The notes beneath the pieces were generated by a model. The model searched no databases and was not told where the DNA came from. It saw only the letters and a program-made list of their open reading frames with translations. Below are positions 38,175-50,158 of a DNA stretch of 64,000 bases, one piece after another (position 1 is the first letter of the stretch; each line of letters begins with the position of its first letter). A program made the translations under genes and the position numbers. This DNA is from Halichoerus grypus (Eukaryota > Chordata > Mammalia > Carnivora > Phocidae), in NCBI RefSeq assembly GCF_964656455.1, contig NC_135719.1, positions 130,367,444 through 130,431,443 on the forward strand, given 5' to 3'.

Positions 38175-38957
38175 AAACAAAAATAACGATCACTTGAGAT
38201 ACCACCTCACACCCATTAGGATGGCTACTATTAAAAAAACCAAAAACAAACAACAACAACAGGAAAAAAAAAAAAGGCAGAACAAGTGATGAGGATGTGG
38301 AGAAACTGGAACCCTTTGTGCACTGCTGGTAGGAATAGAAAATGGTATAGCCACTGTGGAAAAAAGTATGGTGGCTCTTCAAAAGATTAAACACAGAATT
38401 ACCTCGTGATCTAGTAATTTTACTTTTGGATATGTACCCCCAAAATTGGAAGCAGGGTCTCAAAGAGATATTTGTACACTCATGTTCATAACAGCATTAA
38501 TTACAATAGCTAACATGTGGAAGGAACCCAGGTATCCATCAACTGATGCATGGATAAGCAAAATGTGGTATATACATAGAATGGAATATTATTCAGCCTT
38601 GAAAAGGAAGGAAATTCTGCAATATGCTACAACATAGATGAACTTTGAGGACATTATGTTAAGTGAAGTAAGCCAAGCACAAAAAGACAAATACTGTATG
38701 ATTCCACTTATATGAGGTACTCAGAGCAGTCAATCTCATAAAGACAAAGTATAATATTTATAATGCTCGTTGCCAGAAAGTTGGGGGGAGGGAGGTTGGT
38801 TAGGATGGGGAGTGGGAGTTATTATTTAATAGAGAGTTTCAGTGGGGATGAGGATGGATGGTTGTACAACAATGTGAATTTATTTAATACCACTAAACTG
38901 TACATTTAAAAATGGTTAAGATGGTAATTTTATGATTTGTACATTTTACCACAAAAA
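38175..38957 (+). mobile_element. L1 3' piece, old
   Basis: Plus-oriented L1 ORF2 end and 3' UTR. Recognisable by GAGATACCACCTCACACCCA-type sequence near the start, ATGGAATATTATTCAGCC near 38580 and an A-rich end. Truncated and full of stops. Confidence 0.85.
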
Positions 38958-39379
38958 AAAAGAAAAATAATAAACCCTTTCTTGACTCCAGTTGATTTTC
39001 TAGGAAGGGCTGGCTATGAGGGATGTTTCTTTAATCAGCTCTCAATAAAATCCAAGACTACCACGCTCCCACCATACAACCATGTCATATTCAGGCAAAG
39101 TAAAATCAGTGTGCTATCTATATCAAAAGGAATTCAAGACATGACTCCTAATCCAATTTCATACCATCCAATCACATTCCCACCTGTTAAGTTCCACCTA
39201 TGGTTAAGTAAAATTATTAATTAAAAATTCAGTCACACTGACCTCATTTCAAGTGCTCTAAGAGTACATATGGCTAACAAACTGAACAGCACAGCTATAA
39301 AACATCTCCATCATTGTTGAAAATGCTACTGGGCAATGCTAATCTAGGGCAACCATTGATTCATACCAACATGACTTGA

Positions 39380-40150
39380 TATTCTTTATAATTTTTCTTC
39401 TCCTTTGTATGTATAGGTAGAGATCCTTTCCTGTTCTTAATGTTGATTATGTATATACTCTCTAAAAAAAAAATAAATTGCACAAATTTTACCTAAGAGT
39501 GGAAAAAAATTCTATTTGTTCTCAAAAATCAATACTTAGGACAATATGTTTTGTGGAAACAATGTGATTGAACACAATTCAGTGGCTTGTTTTTAGTTTA
39601 GATCTGACCAAAGTTCGTTTTATTTTGGTATTTGGTTTTAATTATTGTCTTAGCTGAAATACATAACCTGACTTGTTAGTGTTAATAATTTTCTTATAGA
39701 GTGTCTGGATTTTTTAAAATATCAATTGGAAATAAAGACAGCATTATTAATTCCTTTAAACAGATACCTTTCTTTCTCCCTTAATTACTGCCTGGACTAT
39801 TAGCCCTATTACATTGGTGAATAGAAGGGAAGTGTTTGCTTCATTTCCAATCAGTATTTCACTATTAAGTACAGTGTGCGCTATAGGTTTTTAGTAGATA
39901 CTCTTCAGTATCAGGAAGTTTCCCTCTCTTCCTTTTTACTAAAAGTTTCCCTAATTAATGGATGTTGAACTTTCATAAATGCTTTATCTCTATTCTTGGG
40001 ACACTAATATGATTTTCTCTTATACTGATTACAAGTGTTAAAACAACCAGGCATTGCTATCATGAACCAAATATATAGGAATGATATATAAACATGATAC
40101 CAGTCTTTTGTTCCATATAGGATCTGTGAATATCTTCCCCCAGGGTGGCT
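39380..40150 (-). mobile_element. Degraded L1 ORF2 piece, minus orientation
   Basis: The sequence resembles antisense L1 ORF2 (for example AGGAAGTTTCCCTCTCTTCC followed by TTAATGGATGTTGAACTTT). Borders are uncertain and the copy is heavily mutated. Confidence 0.5.
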
Positions 40151-40290
40151 TGTTCTTTTCATTTTCCTAATGCAGCCAAGTATAAGGAAGAAATTTTTAA
40201 TTTTGTTCAAGTCCGATTTATAATTAGTTTCATTTATGATTCATGCTTTTGGTGTCCTAGTAAAAAATCTTTGTTTATCCAGTGTTGGAA

Positions 40291-40341
40291 GTCATAGTAC
40301 AGTCATAGTAAGTACACAGTAAGTACACAGTAAGTCAAGTA
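40291..40341 (+). repeat. Short tandem repeat of AAGTACACAGT type
   Basis: Units of about 11 bp (AGTAAGTACAC) repeat two to three times, preceded by related GTCATAGTAC units. Confidence 0.85.
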
Positions 40342-40366
40342 AGACTTTTTTTGGAAGTTTTTTTGT

Positions 40367-40466
40367 TTGTTTTTTTAAGTAAGCTCTACGCCAAATGAGG
40401 GGCTTGAACTCATGACCCTGAGATCAAGAGTCAGATGTTCTACTGAATGAGCCAGCCAGGTGCCCC
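40367..40466 (-). mobile_element. SINEC fragment (tRNA-related part), minus orientation
   Basis: About 100 bp of the tRNA-like half in reverse complement, ending AGGTGCCCC, with a T-rich stretch on the left as the tail. A TTGGAAGT-like target sequence lies on both sides (40351 and 40467). A second SINE follows directly. Confidence 0.8.
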
Positions 40467-40480
40467 TGGAAGTAATTTTT

Positions 40481-40675
40481 TGTCTAATTTTATTTATTTA
40501 TTTATTTGACAGAGAGAGATAGCGAGAGAGGGAACACAAGCAGGGGGAGTGGGAGAAGGAGAAGCAGGCTCCCCACTGATCAGGGAGCCTGATGTAGGGC
40601 TCGATCCCAGGACTCTGGGATCATGACCTGAGTCGAAGGCAGACGCTTAATGACTGAGCCACCCGCGGCACCCCT
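40481..40675 (-). mobile_element. SINEC inserted next to an earlier SINE
   Basis: Reverse-complement SINE close to consensus. TGGAAGTAATTTTT at 40467-40480 and TGGAAGTAATTCTT at 40676-40689 form its duplication. Confidence 0.92.
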
Positions 40676-40849
40676 TGGAAGTAATTCTTTTAACTGTTTC
40701 ACTTTCTTCCTCTGTATTAGTTATATACCTATTACTCTTCTTTTAGTAGTTACCCTAAAGATTACTATATGCATCCTTCACTTAATAACATATAAAGTAG
40801 ATTAGTAATTTTATAACACACTTCATTTAGAATCAAAGACCTATAGAGG

Positions 40850-41400
40850 GGCCATCATCCCCCAGATAGACAAATAGAGTCAAACACTGAAGGCAAAGAC
40901 AATGAGAAAATCTGGAAAGCAGCAAAAGAAAAGTGGCTCATCATGAATGAAGAATGCAATAGGATCAAAACTTATCATGAGAAACAAGGAAGAACAAAAA
41001 CCAGTGGGCTGGCATATTCAAAGTGCTAAAAGACAGTCAACTAAAATCTTATATCCAGCAAAATGAGGTGTAATAGGGGCGCCTGGGTGGCTCAGTCATA
41101 AGCGTCTGCCTTCGGCTCAGGTCATGATCCCAGGGTCCTGGGATCGAGCCCCACATCGGGCTCCCTGCTCAGCAGGAAGCCTGTTTCTCCCTCTCCTACT
41201 CCCCCTACTTGTGTTCCCTCTCTTGCTGTATCTGTCAAATAAATAAATAAAATTTTTAAAAAAATAAAAATGAGGTGCAATAAAGACATTCTCAGATAAA
41301 CAAAAAATGAGAAAATGTGTTGCTAGTAAACCAGCCTACAAGAAATATTCAAGGAAGTTTTTCAGGTTGAAAGCAATTGATACTCAACAGTAATTCAAAT
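40850..41400 (+). mobile_element. Old L1-type segment interrupted by a SINE
   Basis: GAAAATCTGGAAAGCAGCAA, later TATATCCAGCAAAATGAGG and, after the SINE, AGACATTCTCAGATAAACA resemble ancient L1M-type elements. Borders are uncertain. Confidence 0.5.
41076..41266 (+). mobile_element. SINEC
   Basis: Near-consensus SINE flanked by AAAATGAGGTGTAATA (41060-41075) and AAAATGAGGTGCAATA (41267-41282), one mismatch in 16. It interrupts an older L1-like segment. Confidence 0.95.
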
Positions 41401-42342
41401 CCACACATACAAAAAAGAGTGCCAATAGAGTCCAGTGACTCCACCACCATGGTCACAGATGACTGTACCAATGAACTAATGCTAAACCCAAAACAGCGAT
41501 GGCTCAAGTTTTCTTATCTTTGCAATCTAAAGAGTCTCAATGACAGCATTGTTTCTCCATGAAGCCCAGGAGGGCAGTTGTCAAGATAGTTTCTTGCCTC
41601 CCTACATTAAACCCCCATTTGAGTGTTTCCCAGTTTCCTGTAACCTAGAAGGAACAAACAAATATAACTGGATAATGTGGCATAATAAAGCTGTAAAACT
41701 ATAAAACCATTGTTCAGATTTTCAATCACCAATTACCAATTTCTATTTGAAGATATTTCCACTGTTTTTTGTATTCTGATGGCTCTTTGCTTTTACATTT
41801 ATTGTTCTGTCCTCGGAGGATGGGGGTCATCTTGGTACGGTAAGGATTGGTACTCCTCATGCCCACCTCCTAAGGTTCAGACTCCCCATACCTTTGTTCC
41901 TCATTTTAAATCTCACTATGATTCTGCCCATCCATATTGAAGGGGGCCTGGCTTTCCTAGTGAAGTGAAACCTCAGTGCTAAATGTGAGTTCAATGATTG
42001 TGACTTTACAGAGGGCAATGAATGTTGTTTTCATTTGTGTACCCCCAGATTCTACCACTAGACTCAATACCTAATAGACTCTTAATCAAAATTTACTGAA
42101 CGAAAGACTGAATAAATTGGGGTTCTTTGCCAGTTAGAAGATAGAAAAACAGATCATAAAACCAGAAACCAAACCACATAATAAATTATATAACCTAAGC
42201 ATACATATGGATGGAAGTCTCATAAAATTCTTCAGAGGAATAAGAAAAAAAATGAATCTAATATTTGGTTAAACCCTACCTACCTATCCAGCTCTTAATT
42301 TCAGTTACTATATATTTTGGTTCTCAGATTTATATTCTTTTT

Positions 42343-42660
42343 TTTTTATTATTGTTATGTTAATCACCATACATTACATCATTAGTTTTTGATGTAGTGT
42401 TCCATGATTCATTGTTTGTGTATAACACCCAGTGCTCCATGCAATACATGCCCTCTTTAATACCCATCACCTGGCTAACCCATCCTCCCACCCCCCTCCC
42501 CTCTAGAACCCTCAGTTTATTTTTCAGAGTCCATCGTCTCTCATGGTTCGTCTCCCCCTCCGATTTCTCTCCCTTCATTCTTCCCCTCCTGCTATTTTCT
42601 TCTTTTTTTTAAACATATATTGTATTATTTGTTTCAGAGGTACAGATCTGTGATTCAACA
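42343..42660 (-). mobile_element. L1 3' end insertion with 17-bp target duplication
   Basis: Carnivore L1 3' UTR in minus orientation starting from a T-run. AGATTTATATTCTTTTT occurs at 42326-42342 and again at 42661-42677. The element is 5'-truncated to about 320 bp. Confidence 0.93.
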
Positions 42661-42664
42661 AGAT

Positions 42665-43350
42665 TTATATTCTTTTTATAATGTCCTGTTCTCTGCTAGA
42701 ACTATCTTATGATCTAATTTCTTAACATATTAATAACCAATGTTTTGTTTTGTTTTTTTTTAAAGATTTTATTTATTTATTTGACAGAGAGAGACACAAT
42801 GAGAGAGGGAACACAAGCAGGGGGAGTGGGAGAGGGAGAAGCAGGCCTCCCGCAGAGCAGGGAGCCCGATGCAGGGCTTGATCCCAGGACCCTGGGATCA
42901 TGACCCAAGCCGAAGGCAGACGCTTAACGACTGAGCCACCCAGGTGCCCCAATAACCAATGTTTTAAAGTTGATTTCTGTCAACTCCAGTATCTGAACAG
43001 TCTATATGCCTATTTCTATTTCTCGCTTATATCTTGTTTTTTAGTAATGTGGTTTTATTTCTTGATATGACTGCTAAGTTTTGATCAAATGCTAAACACT
43101 ATATAACAAATTATAGAAATAATATGAGGGCTCTGAATGATAATGCCTTCCTCCTCGAAAGATCTACTTTTGTTTAGATGAGCAGTTAGGGTAGGGACAG
43201 ATAACGTCACAGCAGATTCAAAGCTATGTTACAGTATTTGTGACTGTTGGTGCATTTCCAGCTTACCCAGACTCTAGGGTTTAGCCCTTCAGGTATCCCA
43301 ACTGAAAGAGTGGGATGATTAGCAGGGTCCTTCTTCTTTAATGGGCCTAA
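42665..43350 (-). mobile_element. Possible old L1 segment, minus orientation
   Basis: CAACTCCAGTATCTGAACAG and TTTGATCAAATGCTAAACAC resemble antisense ancient L1 sequence. Weak match and uncertain borders; interrupted by the SINE at 42747-42950. Confidence 0.35.
42747..42950 (-). mobile_element. SINEC, minus orientation
   Basis: Perfect 15-bp duplication AATAACCAATGTTTT at 42732-42746 and 42951-42965; near-consensus body. Confidence 0.96.
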
Positions 43351-45033
43351 GTTCTACTGTAAGCTCTGTTCAGTTTGTGACTTAAACTTTTCAGGGGAAA
43401 AGTGGTGCCAAGTATCAGATCCATCACTCTGCATTCCACTCCTCAACAGAATACATGACTCCTCCTGTCCTTATACCCAGATAACTCTCTGATAACTTCA
43501 AACATATTTTTAAAAATATATGTCTTACCCAGCTTTTCTAGTTTTTCTCAGTAGGAAGTCTGTTCTGCAACAAGCTAATCCACCATTAACAAAGGCAGAA
43601 ACTGTTCTCTCATCAGAATTGCCAAAAGTTTACCTAATTTGTTAATCTTCACTGAGGAAGAGCAAACTATAGCCTAACACCATTATAGGTTCCCCCCAAA
43701 TAAGCACCGTATCACATAAACTCATACTTCATGCAAGTAAAGTACTAGAAATTAAATGTGTTTAATACATTTGAAAAACTGCTAACACTGACCTTTGCTT
43801 ATGTTAGCCATGTGTTACTTATTAAAAACGTTTTTTTGCAAAGATAATTTATACCATTCCAACATTTAAGAGTACAACAGGCCCACTGTTTTCATTGTTT
43901 AAGGCTGAGTATAGTCTCATTTCTCCTGGTAGAAAGCTGCCTGAAAACAAATTTCTAAAACACAATTTAAGTCTCCACTTAAAATGATAACACTATCAAA
44001 TTAAAATCACTCTAAAGGTTAACTATAACGACTTCAGGAATAATGCATGAACAATTAAAATATGCTTATTATAAAGTCTACTCTATATCCCTTTAATAGC
44101 ATTTGAACACTATCAATTACTAAGATTCTGCAAAAAATATTACCTCATTTGTTACATATCACCTATTTTTCCATAGCAAGTCCTTCGATAATTATTCCCA
44201 AAGGTATATGTTATCTTTATACTTGCTTTTAACGTCAAATCTATCTATAATTAACATAAATTATCAATACTTCATTGTTATGTGGGGAGTGTAAGTTTCT
44301 CCCTCCCCCCACCCCTTCATGCATGTGTCCACGGACACGTGCACACACATCACAGAGACATACACAAAGGCCTACACGTTCAACTTATACATAAAACATG
44401 TGAGGCAGAAATTATCATGACTTCAGAAAATAAAGAACTTGAAAATTGACACTTTTATTCCTAAATTATTTCTTTACTGACCCTACTAAATAGTAAATAT
44501 TGGTGATGTCTCAAAGGAAAATTTAAAATATTTGATCCACTTCTACTTTCTGGCTTGATAGAAATACTATGCAACTCTGAGTTACAGAAAACAGAAGAGC
44601 TGCCTTTCTTCACAACTCCAATTTTTCCATAGATGAAAGATTTAAGAATTAAACTAAATCATCTTCAAAGTGTAAAAGTTCACTTAGTTTTGGAGTTTTT
44701 ACTTGTAGGGCATCTCTGCCAGTAGTCATCTTCATGAAGAACTCAGAGAATAGAGCATTTGTGGACTTAGCAATCTGCTTCAATGTCAGTTAATGTGGTT
44801 AATAGCAGAGGCAGACCTGCACTAGGTTCGACAATTTTAGCCTGTCTATAAAGTTTTGCTGCCAATATTTGTTTTCTTTATAATCTGTGTATTAAAAATT
44901 ACTTAGTACTCAGTACCTTATTTTACAACAAGCACTTGGATAAGGAAGAAATTATTAAGATAAAAAAAAGAACAGAAAATTACAGATAGGACAATGTAGG
45001 TCTCTAAGAAGGGCTTTAAAGTAGTATTGAATT

Positions 45034-45236
45034 GGGGCGCCTGGGTGGCTCAGTCGTTAAGCGTCTGCCTTCGACTCAGGTCATGATCCCAGAGTCCTGG
45101 GATCGAGCCCCACATCGGGCTCCCTGCTCTGCGGGAGGCCTGCTTCTCCCTCTCCCACTCCCCTCACTTGTGTTCCCTCTCTCACGCTGTCTCTCTCTCT
45201 GTCAAATAAATAAATATTTAAAAAAATAAAAAAAAT
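45034..45236 (+). mobile_element. SINEC
   Basis: Near-consensus SINE flanked by AAAGTAGTATTGAATT at about 45018-45033 and 45237-45252. Confidence 0.96.
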
Positions 45237-47087
45237 AAAGTAGTATTGAATTGAAGGGGGCATTATTACATAGCAAAGTAGCCAGCTTTATATATAAGAA
45301 ATGCAAGAATCAGAAGAGTTTATCTTAAAAGCATATTAAAAGGAATAACCTTCCTTCTGTTCCTAATATACTAATCATCAAAAAGAAAAGTTATTATTGA
45401 TTATCATTTCTGTTTTCCACTACCCTCTTTTTAAAAGTAAATTATGGCATTACAGTTCCAAGTTTCCGCTAATGAATAATCATGTCAGTTGTCACTCAAT
45501 TATCACTTTCAACATTTAATCTAAATTATGTACAGCACCTTGTGTTTTTTTTTCTTTCTTTGAAGTTCCTTGTTGAATTTAAAAGTCAAATTTTTTTCTT
45601 CAAGAAAAGTAAGTTGATGGAAGATGGAGGCTGAGATTAAATCAGGGAGAATCATTGATCAAGGATACTTGGAATTCTTATGAATACAAATAGCCTATCA
45701 AGGTTAATGAGGTTCAACTCAAGTTTAGAAGAAGAAAAAAAATGTACTTAGTATTTTCTATGCATATACAGATTTAGGGTTTTAGGTACAATTTGAAAGG
45801 TAAATTATGCAAACCCAAACTCAGCTTTCATTCTGGTTTTTTACAAGCTATTTTCACTGTTTTTCTCCAGTGTAAAACAACTGCTTAAAACATATACTCT
45901 GGATCAACAAAAACTAATGCAATTAGTGAGAAAGAGCAAGGGTCCCCTTGAATACTGACCAACAACTCTCCCAGAAATTAATGTGCTTTTAAAGAATGAC
46001 CAGACAACAAATGTTAGCTTTGAAAACTAACCATAAAAGTGTTCTACAATTCACTATTTCAGTCAACAAATACTAATATGGGTAAGACACTATCAGGGGC
46101 ACAAAGAAATACAGAGATAAGACCTGGTTCTTAACCCACACTCATTTATGATTTGAAGAAGGATATACGTATTTAATTCATAAGTGGCTTCCAGAATGCC
46201 ACAAGTTTGAATTACAACATCGTTGCGTACTGGTAAATGGCCCAGAGCAAAATCTGTGCATAGCAACATATTAAAAGAAAAGGCAAACAGAAGGTTGAGC
46301 ATCAGAGTGGAAGCAGAGAAGATTGTTAGAAAGACAAAAGAAGTCAGTTCAACACACTCCAAAAATAAAAACAGGATCTGGTGAAATAAATAGATCCCTG
46401 GTTACAAGGACTCTGTTAAAGAGAGGTAGAGGGTGGGAGAGCCTTACCATAGCCAGGAACAAACAGTCCTTTACACATCAGTATTCTCTGACTGTGTTCA
46501 CCAAGCAACTTCTTGGTTACTAATTCACCTTTCTAAAACCTAGGTATAGAAAATTGGGTGACTTGATGCTCTGCATACAACAGTGTTTAAATATCCATAT
46601 AGAGCCCCCACAGGGTACATCAATGAGCTGGCACTCTTTTATATACTGTTCTCTGATGGGTTTCATTGTTAGTATGAATGTCTCCTGGGCCACATTAACT
46701 CTAGGACACAGAAAATTCAAGTTTCCAGATGTGAGGACAAGACTGAAACACAAGGTCTTCACCAAGGTAAGGACATCGAGGTCAGATTTGTCTTAGTGAC
46801 AGGGCAGCTTTCTTCTGCAGTCCCCTATCTCCTTCATTTCAATTCATTTTGAAATTTCAAAGACATATACCTATATACTTTAAGGCAGTGTGAGAAAGGT
46901 GCCATAAGAATATTAGTGATGTGAGTAAAAGGATGGGGTATAGAAGGAAGGATTATCATATGTAGAAGCTATAGCCAAAGAAGGCTTCAGGAAGGAAAAG
47001 GCTTAGGATTTCCACAAAAAGAGGACCTTACAGGAACAGTGAACAACGGGAATAAAGACAAAAAAATGGAAATGAGTAGGAAAGTTT

Positions 47088-47102
47088 AAGAAAAAATGAG
47101 TT
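47088..47102 (+). repeat. Left target-site duplication of the U6 pseudogene
   Basis: AAGAAAAAATGAGTT here and AAGAAAAAATGACTT at 47217-47231. The preceding TTT/AAGA context resembles the L1 endonuclease cut site. Confidence 0.85.
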
Positions 47103-47104
47103 AA

Positions 47105-47110
47105 GTGCTC

Positions 47111-47141
<31 letters not shown>

Positions 47142-47209
47142 AATACAGAGAAGATTAGCATGGCCCCTGCACAAGGATGACACACAAATTCGTGAAGCGT
47201 TCCATATTT
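47105..47209 (+). pseudogene. RNU6: U6 snRNA retropseudogene
   Basis: The segment is a full-length U6 snRNA copy, from GTGCTCGCTTCGGCAGCA to CGTTCCATATTT. Compared with U6 as I know it there are three substitutions, each changing a CpG to CpA. An A-rich tail follows instead of the pol III T-run, and a 15-bp duplication (14/15 matching) flanks the unit at 47088-47102 and 47217-47231. These are marks of L1-mediated reverse transcription. No U6-type upstream promoter (PSE plus TATA at the proper spacing) is evident, so it is called a pseudogene. Confidence 0.93.
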
Positions 47210-47450
47210 AAAAAAAAAGAAAAAATGACTTGACAAGACTGGGTATAAGGTTTTGTAGGAAAGGTGTTAGGAAGTTAAAGAGAAAGAGACTAGTGATTAA
47301 ACAAACCACAAGAAAGAGTATTATGGCAAATGTTTTGGGGCCTGACCAATTAGTCACATTTTGTGCATGTTTTCTTATTTATATTTGGTTTCTAAAAAGC
47401 AACTAAAGAAGATTAAACTTCATTATAGAATGTCTAAGGCAACACCAATG

Positions 47451-47623
47451 TTTTTTTTTAAAGAGAGAGAGCAAGCGCAAGTAGGGCAGAGGGAGAGAAT
47501 CTTAAGCAGGCTCCATGCCCAGCGTGGAGCCCAATGTAGGGCTCAGGGCTCACGACCCTGAGATCATGACCCGAGACTAAACCAAGAGTCGATGCTTAAC
47601 CTAACAGCCACCCAGGTGACCCC
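47451..47623 (-). mobile_element. SINEC, minus orientation, diverged
   Basis: Reverse-complement SINE ending AGGTGACCCC. AACACCAA precedes it at 47441 and AACACCAAA follows at 47624. The tail and middle are degraded. Confidence 0.9.
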
Positions 47624-49453
47624 AACACCAAATATTTTTGAAAACTAAAGCAGAAACCAAATGCTTTTCAATTAAATTTCAATCAAATACCCAACAGAAG
47701 TCACATTGAGTGATCCATGACCAATACCATCACAAAGTCTACACTAGATGTCATTTTGAGAACAGCTTGGAGATGTTCAAAGGGCCTTCACAAGGTATGA
47801 AAAATAAGCCATAATCAGAAGTGTCACAAAATCTAAAACAATGGATATAAAATTTAATTAATTATTTTATTGTTAAAAATAAAGTCGGGGGGAAAATAAA
47901 ACTGGTTAATGGGAATTTCTTCCAGAATAAACAATGTCTTTTTGTAATACCTTTTTAATGGCAACTGGGAAAAAAATCTTTCATCCTCCAAAAGGAATTT
48001 GAATTAGACTTGAGACAAATTCAAAGAACTTTCTGCGTCAATTTTAGAATGTCACGCACACAGAGACAGGGAAATTTGCCTGGCTTTTGTTCTCTGTCAT
48101 GTCACCACCACCTAGAACAGTGCCTGGCATGTAATAGACAGTCATTAAGTATTTGATATGTGAGTAAATGTTCAACCTCTCTGTCCAACTGTCTTTCACA
48201 TCCAAACCCGTACAACCAGTCCAAACTAACCCAAGAGAATGCCAACTCTTTCCCTAACCAGGTGAAAATGTAAAAGAACTATTGTTAGGACAAGGGGAAA
48301 GCCAGGCTCTTTGAACAAGAGCATTATTAGGTTATTATAATTTTTTAAATGCCTAGGAATGTGAATTTTTTTTTTCATTGATTGATTCTGCAAGTGCTAA
48401 ATGAAGTGAAACAATGGAAACGAAGAGAGAGGACAGACCAATATGTGGTTATAAACAGCTTAGCAAAGTGATTTTTCTACCTTTGATATTTATTAACATA
48501 GCTTTTTCTAATTTTTAATACTTAACTTTGGCAAAATAATATCTCCGCACTTTCGTCAGCAGGATCAAGGGCTAAAATAATTAATAACCATGAAGCAAAC
48601 TTTAGAAGTCCTACAATTACAAATGCTCTGATAATATTTCTGATAAGTATTTATTATACATGTAGAGGGCTCTGTAAAAAGTATGTCAATATTTCATTAT
48701 CTTTACAATCTGAATCTTGATCCAAATCTAAAATACATTTTCCACTGATGCACTGACAAGATGAAAGAGAAACTCAGACTGCAGTAACATTAAATATTTC
48801 CTTTGTATTACATAAAGTTAGGTATCTTTAACACCAATTTTCTACCTTTCATTATAATTTAGAAAATTTTTCAAATGTGGCACCTTATTACAATTAGAAT
48901 ACAACTTCACTAATAAAAACAGATATAGAAGAGGACTGATATATATCTATTTCCAAATCTGTCATCCATGTTTGATATAATTTATATAATTATATTAGAA
49001 TTAAGACATCTCCTTTTTATGAAGTTCTTTCTTTTGATTTTTAATATTTTTGGATAATTACCCCAATTCTGCCTCATGTAGAGCAGTGAGAGATTTAAAA
49101 ACCTTTATGGTATCTTTTTTTGCTGTGCCTTCTGCCAGTTTCACCCCAAAATAAATGATAACTCACCATTCCTTCAAAGAAAGGCCCCATCTCTCTGAAG
49201 GAAGGGCTCAACTGCCACTATAACAAAAATGTTTTCAAGTTTAATAGGTTCCCGGCTTTAAGGTCCAAATGAAAGAGAAATGAATCCATAGACATCTCTA
49301 TGTATAATTAAAGTAGTCATCTACATAACTTTACATTATGTATACTCAAACCAGAGTTCATAAAATACTACAAAATTTCTATTAAAACTTCATTAAGCAA
49401 TTCTCTGAAACAGAACTAAAGTCCTTTGAATACAACTTAAAAATAGCAGTCAC

Positions 49454-49605
49454 CTCTATATGTGCTGCAAACTGTGCTTTCTCCTTGTCTTTTCGCTCCA
49501 CGCACCGCTTCGCTTCCTCTAACTCAGATGCCATTGCACTGAAGTTCAGCTGCACCCTCAAATCTGACATCTGCTTCTCCAGATTCTCTTTTTCCTGCTC
49601 AACCC
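49454..49605 (-). CDS. CEP128: CEP128 internal exon D
   Basis: This 152-bp exon starts with two bases that complete a glycine codon and then encodes 50 codons (phase 1 in, phase 0 out). The acceptor is TTTCAAG after a pyrimidine-rich tract; the donor is GTGACT, which departs from consensus at +3 and +5. The peptide contains EKQMSDLRVQLNFSAMASEL and ends AAHIE, a strongly conserved CEP128 segment. Skipping it alone would shift the frame. It is flanked by oppositely oriented SINEs (47451-47623 minus, 49959-50158 plus). The intron that follows in transcript order is the longest in the window, about 27.5 kb. Confidence 0.93.
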
Positions 49606-49958
49606 CTTGAAAGAGAAAATGTAAGGCTTGACAGTTGTTCTTTATTCACAGGAGAATGTACTTTCAAATGGTACAAAGCCTTGATGTTCTAATATTCCAG
49701 CTAACATAACCCACTATTAACACTCAATAGACTTTTCAGAATTTGCCAGCCTATTGTTTCAAGTCTCACTCAGTATTCTAAAATATATACACTGATGTGT
49801 TATCCAATATTATTCCATTTTGATACTAAAACTTGAAATGTTACCGGATTTCTAGTACAACTGAACTCAGGGAAATCCTACATATTTTTTCTTTAACTTT
49901 CCTTACATCTCTACCTCCAAACTCTAACACAGAAATACTGAAAGAATTTTCAACTGAG

Positions 49959-50158
49959 GGGCGCCTGGGTGGCTTAGTTGGTTAAGCGGCTGCCTTCGGC
50001 TCAGGTCATGATCCTGGAGTCCCGGGATCGAGTCCCGCATCGGGCTCCCTGCTCAGCAGGGAGTCTGCTTCTCCCTCTGACCCTCCCCCCTCTCATGCTC
50101 TCTCTCATTCTCTCTCTCAAATAAATAAATAAAATCTTTAAAAAAAAAAAAAAAAAAA
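49959..50158 (+). mobile_element. SINEC about 350 bp from CEP128 exon D
   Basis: Long uninterrupted A-tail (over 20 A) and perfect 18-bp duplication AAAGAATTTTCAACTGAG (49941-49958 and 50159-50176). Both suggest a young insertion, antisense to the gene. Confidence 0.96.

Larger units (their letters stand above)
21975..49453 (-). other. CEP128: CEP128 long intron between exons D and E
   Basis: About 27.5 kb and the most repeat-rich part of the window. It contains the twin-primed L1, a 1.7-kb L1 3' piece (26778-28472), several shorter L1 pieces, nine SINEs, a tandem repeat (30641-30811) and the U6 retropseudogene (47105-47209). Stretches such as 28500-30300, 33100-35800, 36100-38100, 43400-45000 and 47650-49400 are AT-rich intron in which I recognise nothing further. 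Confidence 0.8.
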
